DNA of 64,000 bases. Origin: Ptiloglossa arizonensis (taxonomy: Eukaryota; Arthropoda; Insecta; Hymenoptera; Colletidae). Shown here one piece after another: positions 1 to 9,740 of this stretch; the first letter of the stretch is position 1, and each line of letters starts with the position of its first letter. The DNA lies in contig NW_027479522.1 in NCBI RefSeq assembly GCF_051014685.1, positions 1-64,000 of the forward strand, in the 5' to 3' direction. The translations under genes were made by a program, and so were the position numbers. The notes under the pieces were generated by a model. That model was given only the letters and a program-made list of their open reading frames with translations. It did no database searches and was not told where the DNA came from.

Positions 1-246
1 GGGCCTAGGGGAAAAGTACGCATACCGTTGTAATCGGGCGAGTTTCTACTTTCAGATGCAACAGAAATTTTGCGGATTGGTCAATCCGTTCGCGAGATAT
101 GTGAGTTTGCAGGTAAGAAACGCTTGAGAAACTCAAAATATTCGCAGTTCTGATGCTCGAAACGAATAACTAGAAGGGCCTAGGGAAAAGTACGCATACC
201 GTTGTAATCAGGCGAGTTTCTACTTTCAGATGCAACAGAAATTTTG

Positions 247-262
247 CGGATTGATCAATCCG
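247..262. repeat. Perfect 16-bp palindrome variant of the core dyad
   Basis: CGGATTGATCAATCCG is its own reverse complement. A single G-to-A change at the centre of the usual dyad creates it. The same palindrome lies at 4612, 7062, 9162, 10387, 11437, 13362 and 16337 (each 16 bp). All these monomers also carry AATCAGGCG, which breaks the CGGG of the CENP-B-box-like segment. The two changes are linked by descent. Confidence 0.9.
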
Positions 263-1115
263 TTCGCGATATGTGGCAGTTTGGAGGTAAGAAACGGTTG
301 AGAAACTCAAAATTTTCGCAGTTCTGATGCTCGAAACGAATAACTGGAACGGCCTAGAGGAAAAGTACACATACCGTTGTAATCGGGCGAGTTTCTACTT
401 TCAGATGCAACAGAAATTTTGCGGATTGGTCAATCCGTTCGCGAGATGTGGCAGTGTGTAAGTAAGAAACGCTTGAGAAACTCAAAATATTCGCAGTTCT
501 GATGCTCGAAACGAATAACTAGAAGGGCCTAGGGGAAAAGTACGCATACCGTTGTAATCAGGCGAGTTTCTACTTTCAGATGCAACAGAAATTTGAGGAT
601 TGGTCAATCCGTTCGCGAGATATGGCAGTTTGGAGGTAAGAATCGCTTGAGAAATTCAAAATTTTCGCAGTTCTGATGCTTGACAAGCATAACTAGAACG
701 GCCTAGGGGAAAAGTACGCATACCGTTGTAATCGGGCGAGTTTCTACTTTCAGATGCAACAGAAATTTTGCGGATTGGTCAATCCGTTCGCGAGATATGT
801 GAGTTTGCAGGTAAGAAACGCTTGAGAAACTCAAATATTCGCAGTTCTGATGCTCGAAACGAATAACTAGAAGGGCCTAGGGGAAAAGTACGCATACCGT
901 TGTAATCGGGCGAGTTTCTACTTTCAGATGCAACAGAAATTTTGCGGATTGGTCAATCCGTTCGCGAGATATGTGAGTTTGCAGGTAAGAAACGCTTGAG
1001 AAACTCAAAATATTCGCAGTTCTGCTGCCCGAAACGAATAACAAGAACGGCCTAGGGGAAAAGTACGCATACCGTTGTAATCGGGCGAGTTTCTACTTTC
1101 AGATGCAACAGAAAT

Positions 1116-3957
1116 ATTGCGGATTGGTCAATCCGTTCGCGAGATATGGCAGTTTGGAGGTAAGAAACGGTTGAGAAACTCAAAATGTTCACAGTTCTGA
1201 TGCCCGAAACGAATAACTAGAACGGCCTAGGGGAAACGTACGCATACCGTTGTAATCGGGCGAGTTTCTACTTTCAGATGCAACAGAAATTTTGCGGATT
1301 GGTCAATCCGTTCGCGAGATATGGCAGTTTGGAGGTAAGAAACGGTTGAGAAACTCAAAATGTTCACAGTTCTGATGCCCGAAACGAATAACTAGAACGG
1401 CCTAGGGAAAAGTACGCATACCGTTGTAATCGGGCGAGTTTCTACTTTCAGGTGCAACAGAAATTTTGCGGATTGGTCAATCCGTTCGCGAGATATGGGA
1501 GTTTGGAGGTAAGAAACGCTTGAGAAACTCAAAATTTTCGCAGTTCTGATGCTCGACAAGCATAACTAGAACGGCCTAGGGGAAAAGTACGCATACCGTT
1601 GTAATCGGGAGAGTTTCTACTTTCAGATGCAACAGAAATTTTGCGGATTGTTCAATCCGTTCGCGAGATATGTGAGTTTGCAGGTAAGAAACGCTTGAGA
1701 AACTCAAAATATTCGCAGTTCTGATGCTCGAAACGAATAACTAGAAGGGCCTAGGGGAAAAGTACGCATACCGTTGTAATCGGGCGAGTTTCTACTTTCA
1801 GATGCAACAGAAATTTTGCGGATTGGTCAATCCGTTCGCGAGATATGTGAGTTTGCAGGTAAGAAACGCTTGAGAAACTCAAAATATTCGCAGTTCTGCT
1901 GCCCGAAACGAATAACAAGAACGGCCTAGGGGAAAAGTACGCATACCGTTGTAATCGGGCGAGTTTCTACTTTCAGATGCAACAGAAATATTGCGGATTG
2001 GTCAATCCGTTCGCGAGATATGGCAGTTTGGATGTAAGAAACGTTGAGAAACTCAAAATTTTCGCAGTTCTGATGCTCTAAACGAATAACTAGAACGGCC
2101 TAGGGGAAAAGTACGCATACCGTTGTAATCGGGCGAGTTTCTACTTTCAGATGCAACAGAAATTTTGCGGATTGGTCAATCCGTTCGCGAGGTGTGGCAG
2201 TTTGTAAGTAAGAAACGCTTGAGAAACTCAAAATATTCGCAGTTCTGATGCTCGAAACGAATAACTAGACCGGCCTAGGGGAAAAGTACGCATACCGTAG
2301 TAATCGGGCGAGTTTCTACTTTCAGATGCAACAGAAATTTTGCGGATTGGTCAATCCGTTCGCGAGATATGGCAGTTTGGAGGTAAGAAACGGTTGAGAA
2401 ACTCAAAATGTTCACAGTTCTGATGCCCGAAACGAATAACTAGAACGGCCTGGGGGAAACGTACGCATACCGTTGTAATCGGGCGAGTTTCTAGATGCAA
2501 CAGAAATTTTGCGGATTGGTCAATCCGTTCGCGAGATATGGCAGTTTGGAGGTAAGAAACGGTTGAGAAACTCAAAATGTTCACAGTTCTGATGCCCGAA
2601 ACGAATAACTAGAACGGCCTAGGGGAAAAGTACGCATACCGTTGTAATCGGGCGAGTTTCTACTTTCAGGTGCAACAGAAATTTTGCGGATTGGTCAATC
2701 CGTTCGCGAGATATGGGAGTTTGGAGGTAAGAAACGCTTGAGAAACTCAAAATTTTCGCAGTTCTGATGCTCGACAAGCATAACTAGAACGGCCTAGGGG
2801 AAAAGTACGCATACCGTTGTAATCGGGCGAGTTTCTACTTTCAGATGCAACAGAAATTTTGCGGATTGGTCAATCCGTTCGCGAGATGTGGCAGTTTGTA
2901 AGTAAGAAACGCTTGAGAAACTCAAAATATGCGCAGTTCTGATGCTCGAAACGAATAACTAGAACGGCCTAGGGGAAAAGTACGCATACCGTTGTAATCG
3001 GGCGAGTTTCTACTTTCAGATGCAACAGAAATTTTGCGGATTGGTCAATCCGTTCGCGAGATATGGCAGTTTGGAGGTAAGAAACGGTTGAGAAACTCAA
3101 AATGTTCACAGTTCTGATGCCCGAAACGAATAACAAGAACGGCCTAGGGGAAATGTACGCATACCATTGTAATCGGGCGAGTTTCTACTTTCAGATGCAA
3201 CAGAAATTTTGCGGATTGGTCAATCCGTTCGCGAGACATGGCAGATTGGTGGTAAGATACGCTTGAGAAACTCAAAATTTTCGCAGTTCTGATGCTCGAA
3301 ACGAATAACTTGAACAGCCTAGGGGGAAAGTACGCATTCCGTTCTAATCGGGCGAGTTTCTACTTTCAGATGCAACAGAAATTTTGCGGATTGGTCTACC
3401 CGTTCGCGAGATATTACAGTTTGGAGGTAAGAAACGCTTGAGAAACTCAAAAGTTTCGCAGTTCTGATGCTCGAGACGAATAACTAGAACGACCTAGGGG
3501 AAAAGTACGCATACCGTTGTAATCGGGCGGGTTTCTACTTTCAGATGCAACAGAAATTTTGCGGATTGGTCAATCCGTTCGCGAGATATGGCAGTTTGGA
3601 TGTAAGAAACGGTTGAGAAACTCAAAATTTTCGCAGTTCTGATGCTCGAAACGAATAACTGGAACGGCCTAGAGGAAAAGCACACATACCGTTGCAATCA
3701 GGCGAGTTTCTACTTTCAGATGCAACAGAAATTTTGCGGATTGGTCAATCCGTTCGCGAGATATGGCATTTTGGAGGTAAGAAACGGATGAGAAACTCAA
3801 AATTTTCGCAGTTCTGATGCTCGAAACGAATAACTGGAACGGCCTAGGGGAATCGTACACATACCGTTGTAATCGGGCGAGTTTCTACTTTCAGATGCAA
3901 CAGAAATTTTGAGGATTGGTCAATCCGTTCGCGAGATATGGCAGTTTGGAGGTAAGA
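1116..3957 (+). repeat. 2.8-kb block re-used at 16683-19532
   Basis: The order of variant monomers here matches 16683-19532 at an offset that drifts from 15567 to 15575 bp. The drift comes from small deletions in this copy: one G near 1405, one G near 2043, and six bases near 2494. Rare shared markers support common origin, for example GATGCTCTAAACG at 2069 and 17641, CATACCGTAG near 2290 and 17863, and the 8/9 CENP-B-box-like monomer. Scattered single substitutions separate the copies. It is the longest long-range duplicate I found in territory A. Confidence 0.8.
3337..3353 (+). other. Closest CENP-B-box-like match (8 of 9)
   Basis: In this monomer (3316-3490) the box position reads TTCCGTTCTAATCGGGC, restoring one of the two T residues of the TTCG element, so only one of nine core bases differs. 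The same form recurs at 7712-7728 and 18912-18928, in monomers that are copies of this one at offsets of 4375 and 15575 bp. All three also carry the GGTCT, AAAAGTTTCG and GCTCGAGACG markers, so they are one lineage and not independent gains. Confidence 0.4.
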
Positions 3958-5436
3958 AACGGTTGAGAATCTCAAAATGTTCACAGTTCTGATGCCCGAG
4001 ACGAATAACTAGAACGGCCTAGGGGAAAAGTAAGCACACCGTTTTAATCGGGCGAGTTTCTACTTTCAGATGCAGCAGAAATTTTGCGGATTGGTCAATC
4101 CGTTCGCGAGATATGGCAGTTTGGATATAAGAAACGGTTGAGAAACTCAAAATGTTCACAGTTCTGATGCCCGAAACGAATAACTAGAACGGCCTAGGGG
4201 AAAAGTACGCATACCGTTGTAATCGGGCGAGTTTCTACTTTCAGATGCAACAGAAATTTTGAGGATTGGTCAATCCGTTCGCGAGATATGGCAGTTTGGA
4301 GGTAAGAATCGCTTGAGAAACTCAAAATTTTCGCAGTTCTGATGCTTGACAAGCATAACTAGAACGGCCTAGGGGAAAAGTACGCATACCGTTGTAATCG
4401 GGCGAGTTTCTACTTTCAGATGCAACAGAAATTTTGCGGATTGGTCAATCCGTTCGCGAGATGTGGCAGTTTGTAAGTAAGAAACGCTTGAGAAACTCAA
4501 AATATTCGCAGTTCTGATGCTCGAAACGAATAACTAGAAGGGCCTAGGGGAAAAGTACGCATACCGTTGTAATCAGGCGAGTTTCTACTTTCAGATGCAA
4601 CAGAAATTTTGCGGATTGATCAATCCGTTCGCGATATGTGGCAGTTTGGAGGTAAGAAACGGTTGAGAAACTCAAAATTTTCGCAGTTCTGATGCTCGAA
4701 ACGAATAACTGGAACGGCCTAGAGGAAAAGTACACATACCGTTGTAATCGGGCGAGTTTCTACTTTCAGATGCAACAGAAATTTTGCGGATTGGTCAATC
4801 CGTTCGCGAGGTGTGGCAGTTTGTAAGTAAGAAACGCTTGAGAAACTCAAAATATTCGCAGTTCTGATGCTCGAAACGAATAACTAGACCGGCCTAGGGG
4901 AAAAGTACGCATACCGTAGTAATCGGGCGAGTTTCTACTTTCAGATGCAACAGAAATTTTGCGGATTGGTCAATCCGTTCGCGAGATATGGCAGTTTGGA
5001 GGTAAGAAAAGGTTGAGAAACTCAAAATGTTCACAGTTCTGATGCCCGAAACGAATAACTAGAACGGCCTAGGGGAAACGTACGCATACCGTTGTAATCG
5101 GGCGAGTTTCTACTTTGAGATGCAACAGAAATTTTGCGGATTGGTCAATCCGTTCGCGAGATATGGCAGTTTGGAGGTAAGAAACGGTTGAGAAACTCAA
5201 AATGTTCACAGTTCTGATGCCCGAAACGAATAACTAGAACGGCCTAGGGGAAAAGTACGCATACCGTTGTAATCGGGCGAGTTTCTACTTTCAGGTGCAA
5301 CAGAAATTTTGCGGATTGGTCAATCCGTTCGCGAGATATGGGAGTTTGGAGGTAAGAAACGCTTGAGAAACTCAAAATTTTCGCAGTTCTGATGCTCGAC
5401 AAGCATAACTAGAACGGCCTAGGGGAAAAGTACGCA

Positions 5437-5453
5437 TACCGTTGTAATCGGGC
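5437..5453 (+). other. CENP-B-box-like 17-bp segment (consensus form)
   Basis: The segment TACCGTTGTAATCGGGC can be laid on the published CENP-B box core NTTCGNNNNANNCGGGN. The second CG of TTCG, the central A and the full CGGG match, which is 7 of 9 required bases. The two mismatches are at the TT of TTCG. Nearly every monomer carries this position (22-38) in this or a close form. A 7/9 match is expected by chance roughly once in two or three random 175-bp monomers scanned on both strands, so the similarity alone does not show protein binding. Confidence 0.35.
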
Positions 5454-5486
5454 GAGTTTCTACTTTCAGATGCAACAGAAATTTTG

Positions 5487-5502
5487 CGGATTGGTCAATC
5501 CG
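5487..5502. repeat. 16-bp dyad in the conserved core
   Basis: CGGATTGGTCAATCCG has perfect 7-bp arms around a GT centre. It occupies monomer positions 72-87 and is present in most copies. Common variants weaken it: GGTCTATCCG leaves 5-bp arms, and GGTCAATCCTTTC leaves 6-bp arms. Short dyads able to extrude as cruciforms have been reported as a feature of centromeric satellites that lack CENP-B boxes. Whether this one does so is inference. Confidence 0.85.
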
Positions 5503-5537
5503 TTCGCGAGATATGGCAGTTTGGAGGTAAGAAACGC

Positions 5538-5550
5538 TTGAGAAACTCAA
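5538..5550. repeat. Second dyad, TTGAGAAACTCAA
   Basis: Perfect 5-bp arms TTGAG/CTCAA flank AAA at monomer positions 123-135, directly followed by the AAAATTTT octamer at 134-141. The arms survive in most monomers. They are broken in GAGCAACTC, GAGAATCTC, TTGCGAAACT and GATGAGAAACTC forms, and removed in the three 40-bp deletion monomers. Confidence 0.8.
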
Positions 5551-5589
5551 AATATTCGCAGTTCTGATGCTCGAAACGAATAACTAGAA

Positions 5590-7508
5590 GGGCCTAGGGG
5601 AAAAGTACGCATACCGTTGTAATCGGGCGAGTTTCTACTTTCAGATGCAACAGAAATTTTGCGGATTGGTCAATCCGTTCGCGAGATATGTGAGTTTGCA
5701 GGTAAGAAACGCTTGAGAAACTCAAAATATTCGCAGTTCTGCTGCCCGAAACGAATAACAAGAACGGCCTAGGGGAAAAGTACGCATACCGTTGTAATCG
5801 GGCGAGTTTCTACTTTCAGGTGCAACAGAAATTTTGCGGATTGGTCAATCCGTTCGCGAGATATGGGAGTTTGGAGGTAAGAAACGCTTGAGAAACTCAA
5901 AATTTTCGCAGTTCTGATGCTCGACAAGCATAACTAGAACGGCCTAGGGGAAAAGTACGCATACCGTTGTAATCGGGCGAGTTTCTACTTTCAGATGCAA
6001 CAGAAATTTTGCGGATTGGTCAATCCGTTCGCGAGATGTGGCAGTTTGTAAGTAAGAAACGCTTGAGAAACTCAAAATATTCGCAGTTCTGATGCTCGAA
6101 ACGAATAACTAGAACGGCCTAGGGGAAAAGTACGCATACCGTTGTAATCGGGCGAGTTTCTACTTTCAGATGCAACAGAAATTTTGCGGATTGGTCAATC
6201 CGTTCGCGAGATGTGGCAGTTTGTAAGTAAGAAACGCTTGAGAAACTCAAAATATTCGCAGTTCTGATGCTCGAAACGAATAACTAGAACGGCCTAGGGG
6301 AAAAGTACGCATACCGTTGTAATCGGGCGAGTTTCTACTTTCAGATGCAACAGAAATTTTGCGGATTGGTCAATCCGTTCGCGAGATATGGCAGTTTGGA
6401 TGTAAGAAACGGTTGAGAAACTCAAAATTTTCGCAGTTCTGATGCTCGAAACGAATAACTGGAACGGCCTAGAGGAAAAGCACACATACCGTTGCAATCA
6501 GGCGAGTTTCTACTTTCAGATGCAACAGAAATTTTGCGGATTGGTCAATCCGTTCGCGAGATATGGCATTTTGGAGCTAAGAAACGGATGAGAAACTCAA
6601 AATTTTCGCAGTTCTGATGCTCGAAACGAATAACTGGAACGGCCTAGGGGAAACGTACACATACCGTTGTAATCGGGCGAGTTTCTACTTTCAGATGCAA
6701 CAGAAATTTTGAGGATTGGTCAATCCGTTCGCGAGATATGGCAGTTTGGAGGTAAGAATCGCTTGAGAAACTCAAAATTTTCGCTGTTCTGATGCTTGAC
6801 AAGCATAACAAGAACGGCCTAGGGGAAAAGTACGCATACTGTTGTAATCGGGCCAGTTTCTACTTTCAGATGCAGCAGAAGTTTTGCGGATTGGTCAATC
6901 CGTTCGCGAGATGTGGCAGTTTGTAAGTAAGAAACGCTTGAGAAACTCAAAATATTCGCAGTTCTGATGCTCGAAACGAATAACTAGAAGGGCCTAGGGG
7001 AAAAGTACGCATACCGTTGTAATCAGGCGAGTTTCTACTTTCAGATGCAACAGAAATTTTGCGGATTGATCAATCCGTTCGCGATATGTGGCAGTTTGGA
7101 GGTAAGAAACGGTTGAGAAACTCAAAATTTTCACAGTTCTGATGCTCGAAACGAATAACTGGAACGGCCTAGAGGAAAAGTACACATACCGTTGTAATCG
7201 GGCGAGTTTCTACTTTCAGATGCAACAGAAATTTTGCGGATTGGTCAATCCGTTCGCGAGGTGTGGCAGTTTGTAAGTAAGAAACGCTTGAGAAACTCAA
7301 AATATTCGCAGTTCTGATGGTCGAAACGAATAACTAGACCGGCCTAGGGGAAAAGTACGCATACCGTAGTAATCGGGCGAGTTTCTACTTTCAGATGCAA
7401 CAGAAATTTTGCGGATTGGTCAATCCGTTCGCGAGATATGGCAGTTTGGAGGTAAGAAACGGTTGAGAAACTCAAAATGTTCACAGTTCTGATGCCCGAA
7501 ACGAATAA
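5590..7508 (+). repeat. 11-monomer block present two to three times
   Basis: Matches 11890-13808 at an offset of exactly 6300 bp (36 monomers) with few differences, such as CATACCG/CATATCG at 12614 and CGCTG/CGCAG near 6784. The first part is found again at 14165-15485, 2275 bp (13 monomers) beyond the second copy. Shared rare states include TTGGAGCTAAG and GGGCCAGTTTC with GCAGCAGAAGTTTTG. Confidence 0.8.
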
Positions 7509-8332
7509 CAAGAACGGCCTAGGGGAAATGTACGCATACCATTGTAATCGGGCGAGTTTCTACTTTCAGATGCAACAGAAATTTTGCGGATTGGTCAATC
7601 CGTTCGCGAGACATGGCAGATTGGAGGTAAGATACGCTTGAGAAACTCAAAATTTTCGCAGTTCTGATGCTCGAAACGAATAACTTGAACGGCCTAGGGG
7701 GAAAGTACGCATTCCGTTCTAATCGGGCGAGTTTCTACTTTCAGATGCAACAGAAATTTTGCGGATTGGTCTTCCCGTTCGCGAGATATTACAGTTTGGA
7801 GGTAAGAAACGCTTGAGAAACTCAAAAGTTTCGCAGTTCTGATGCTCGAGACGAATAACTAGAACGACCTAGGGGAAAAGTACGCATACCGTTGTAATCG
7901 GGCGGGTTTCTACTTTCAGATGCAACAGAAATTTTGCGGATTGGTCAATCCGTTCGCGAGATATGGCAGTTTGGATGTAAGAAACGGTTGAGAAACTCAA
8001 AATTTTCGCAGTTCTGATGCTCGAAACGAATAACTGGAACGGCCTAGAGGAAAAGCACACATACCGTTGCAATCAGGCGAGTTTCTACTTTCAGATGCAA
8101 CAGAAATTTTGCGGATTGGTCAATCCGTTCGCGAGATATGGCATTTTGGAGGTAAGAAACGGATGAGAAACTCAAAATTTTCGCAGTTCTGATGCTCGAA
8201 ACGAATAACTGGAACGGCCTAGGGGAATCGTACACATACCGTTGTAATCGGGCGAGTTTCTACTTTCAGATGCAACAGAAATTTTGAGGATTGGTCAATC
8301 CGTTCGCGAGATATGGCAGTTTGGAGGTAAGA
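7500..8332 (+). repeat. 0.83-kb block, third copy of 3120-3957
   Basis: Carries the monomer series GAAATGTACGCATACCATTG, then the TTCCGTTCTAATCGGG monomer, then GGGCGGGTTTC, then CACACATACCGTTGCAATC. The series is shared in order with 3120-3957 (offset 4375, 25 monomers) and 18695-19532. Confidence 0.8.
7712..7728 (+). other. CENP-B-box-like match (8 of 9), second copy
   Basis: Same variant as at 3337, carried by the block duplicated at an offset of 25 monomers. Its monomer differs slightly downstream, reading GGTCTTCCCG where the first copy has GGTCTACCCG. Confidence 0.4.
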
Positions 8333-8382
8333 ATCGCTTGAGAAACTCAAAATTTTCGCAGTTCTGATGCTTGACAAGCATA

Positions 8383-9740
8383 ACTAGAACGGCCTAGGGG
8401 AAAAGTACGCATACTGTTGTAATCGGGCCAGTTTCTATTTTCAGATGCAACAGAAGTTTTGCGGATTGGTCAATCCGTTCGCGAGATATGGCAGTTTGGA
8501 GGTAAGAAACGGTTGAGAATCTCAAAATGTTCACAGTTCTGATGCCCGAGACGAATAACTAGAACGGCCTAGGGGAAAAGTAAGCACACCGTTTTAATCG
8601 GGCGAGTTTCTACTTTCAGATGCAGCAGAAATTTTGCGGATTGGTCAATCCGTTCGCGAGATATGGCAGTTTGGATATAAGAAACGGTTGAGAAACTCAA
8701 AATGTTCACAGTTCTGATGCCCGAAACGAATAACTAGAACGGCCTAGGGGAAAAGTACGCATACCGTTGTAATCGGGCGAGTTTCTACTTTCAGATGCAA
8801 CAGAAATTTTGAGGATTGGTCAATCCGTTCGCGAGATATGGCAGTTTGGAGGTAAGAATCGCTTGAGAAACTCAAAATTTTCGCAGTTCTGATGCTTGAC
8901 AAGCATAACTAGAACGGCCTAGGGGAAAAGTACGCATACAGTTGTAATCGGGCGAGTTTCTACTTTCAGATGCAACAGAAATTTTGCGGATTGGTCAATC
9001 CGTTCGCGAGATGTGGCAGTTTGTAAGTAAGAAACGCTTGAGAAACTCAAAATATTCGCAGTTCTGATGCTCGAAACGAATAACTAGAAGGGCCTAGGGG
9101 AAAAGTACGCATACCGTTGTAATCAGGCGAGTTTCTACTTTCAGATGCAACAGAAATTTTGCGGATTGATCAATCCGTTCGCGATATGTGGCAGTTTGGA
9201 GGTAAGAAACGGTTGAGAAACTCAAAATTTTCGCAGTTCTGATGCTCGAAACGAATAACTGGAACGGCCTAGAGGAAAAGTACACATACCGTTGTAATCG
9301 GGCGAGTTTCTACTTTCAGATGCAACAGAAATTTTGCGGATTGGTCAATCCGTTCGCGAGATATGGCAGTTTGGATATAAGAAACGGTTGAGAAACTCAA
9401 AATGTTCACAGTTCTGATGCCCGAAACGAATAACTAGAACGGCCTAGGGGAAAAGTACGCATACCGTTGTAATCGGGCGAGTTTCTACTTTCAGGTGCAA
9501 CAGAAATTTTGCGGATTGGTCAATCCGTTCGCGAGATATGGGAGTTTGGAGGTAAGAAACGCTTGAGAAACTCAAAATTTTCGCAGTTCTGATGCTCGAC
9601 AAGCATAACTAGAACGGCCTAGGGGAAAAGTACGCATACCGTTGTAATCGGGCGAGTTTCTACTTTCAGATGCAACAGAAATTTTGCGGATTGGTCAATC
9701 CGTTCGCGAGATATGTGAGTTTGCAGGTAAGAAACGCTTG
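8383..9740 (+). repeat. Block repeated 13 monomers on at 10658-12015
   Basis: The series of monomer types, including AAGTAAGCACACCGTTTTAATC, TTGGATATAAG and the perfect-palindrome monomer, is the same in both copies at an offset of 2275 bp. Differences noticed are a T/C near 8438 and CATACAG against CATACCG near 8939. Beyond 9740 the copies carry different monomer types. Confidence 0.8.

Larger units (their letters stand above)
5416..5590 (+). repeat. Representative near-consensus monomer
   Basis: This copy shows the monomer plan with only two evident departures from the window-wide consensus: AAAATATT instead of AAAATTTT near 5549-5556, and AGAAG instead of AGAAC at its end. In monomer coordinates: CCTAGG palindrome at 3-8, CENP-B-box-like segment at 22-38, conserved core at about 50-98, dyad at 72-87, TCGCGA palindrome at 89-94, variable segment at 99-120, second dyad at 123-135, A/T octamer at 134-141, and the alternative-form segment at 156-168. 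GTTCT (146-150) and AGAAC (171-175) form a loose 5-bp inverted repeat around a 20-bp loop. Confidence 0.9.

Noticed and set aside
2..20. Telomere-like CCTAGGGG
   Set aside because: Occurs once per 175 bp. There is no short tandem telomeric unit.
170..370. Recurrent 60-76-codon open frames on the minus strand (and plus strand in territories C and D)
   Set aside because: They recur because the same satellite monomer recurs. The monomer length of 175 bp shifts the frame each unit, the peptides have no recognisable domain, and no promoter or terminator context accompanies them.
5485..5530. Pol III promoter (GGTCAATCC resembling a B box, TGGCAGTTTGG resembling an A box)
   Set aside because: Both matches are partial. 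The order within the monomer is reversed, and the spacing to the next suitable box is about 150 bp, too far for a tRNA-like promoter.
5555..5590. Heat-shock element from GAAACGAA and upstream TTC motifs
   Set aside because: Only one correctly spaced GAA pair exists. The TTC motifs are 7 bp apart instead of 5, and the segment changes in the CGACAAGC form.
5479..5590. Origin of the monomer by internal duplication (AATTTTGCGG at about 65-74 against AATTTTCGCAG at about 136-146)
   Set aside because: Similarity is limited to a short A/T-rich stretch. The 71-bp spacing is not half of 175, and the following bases do not align well.
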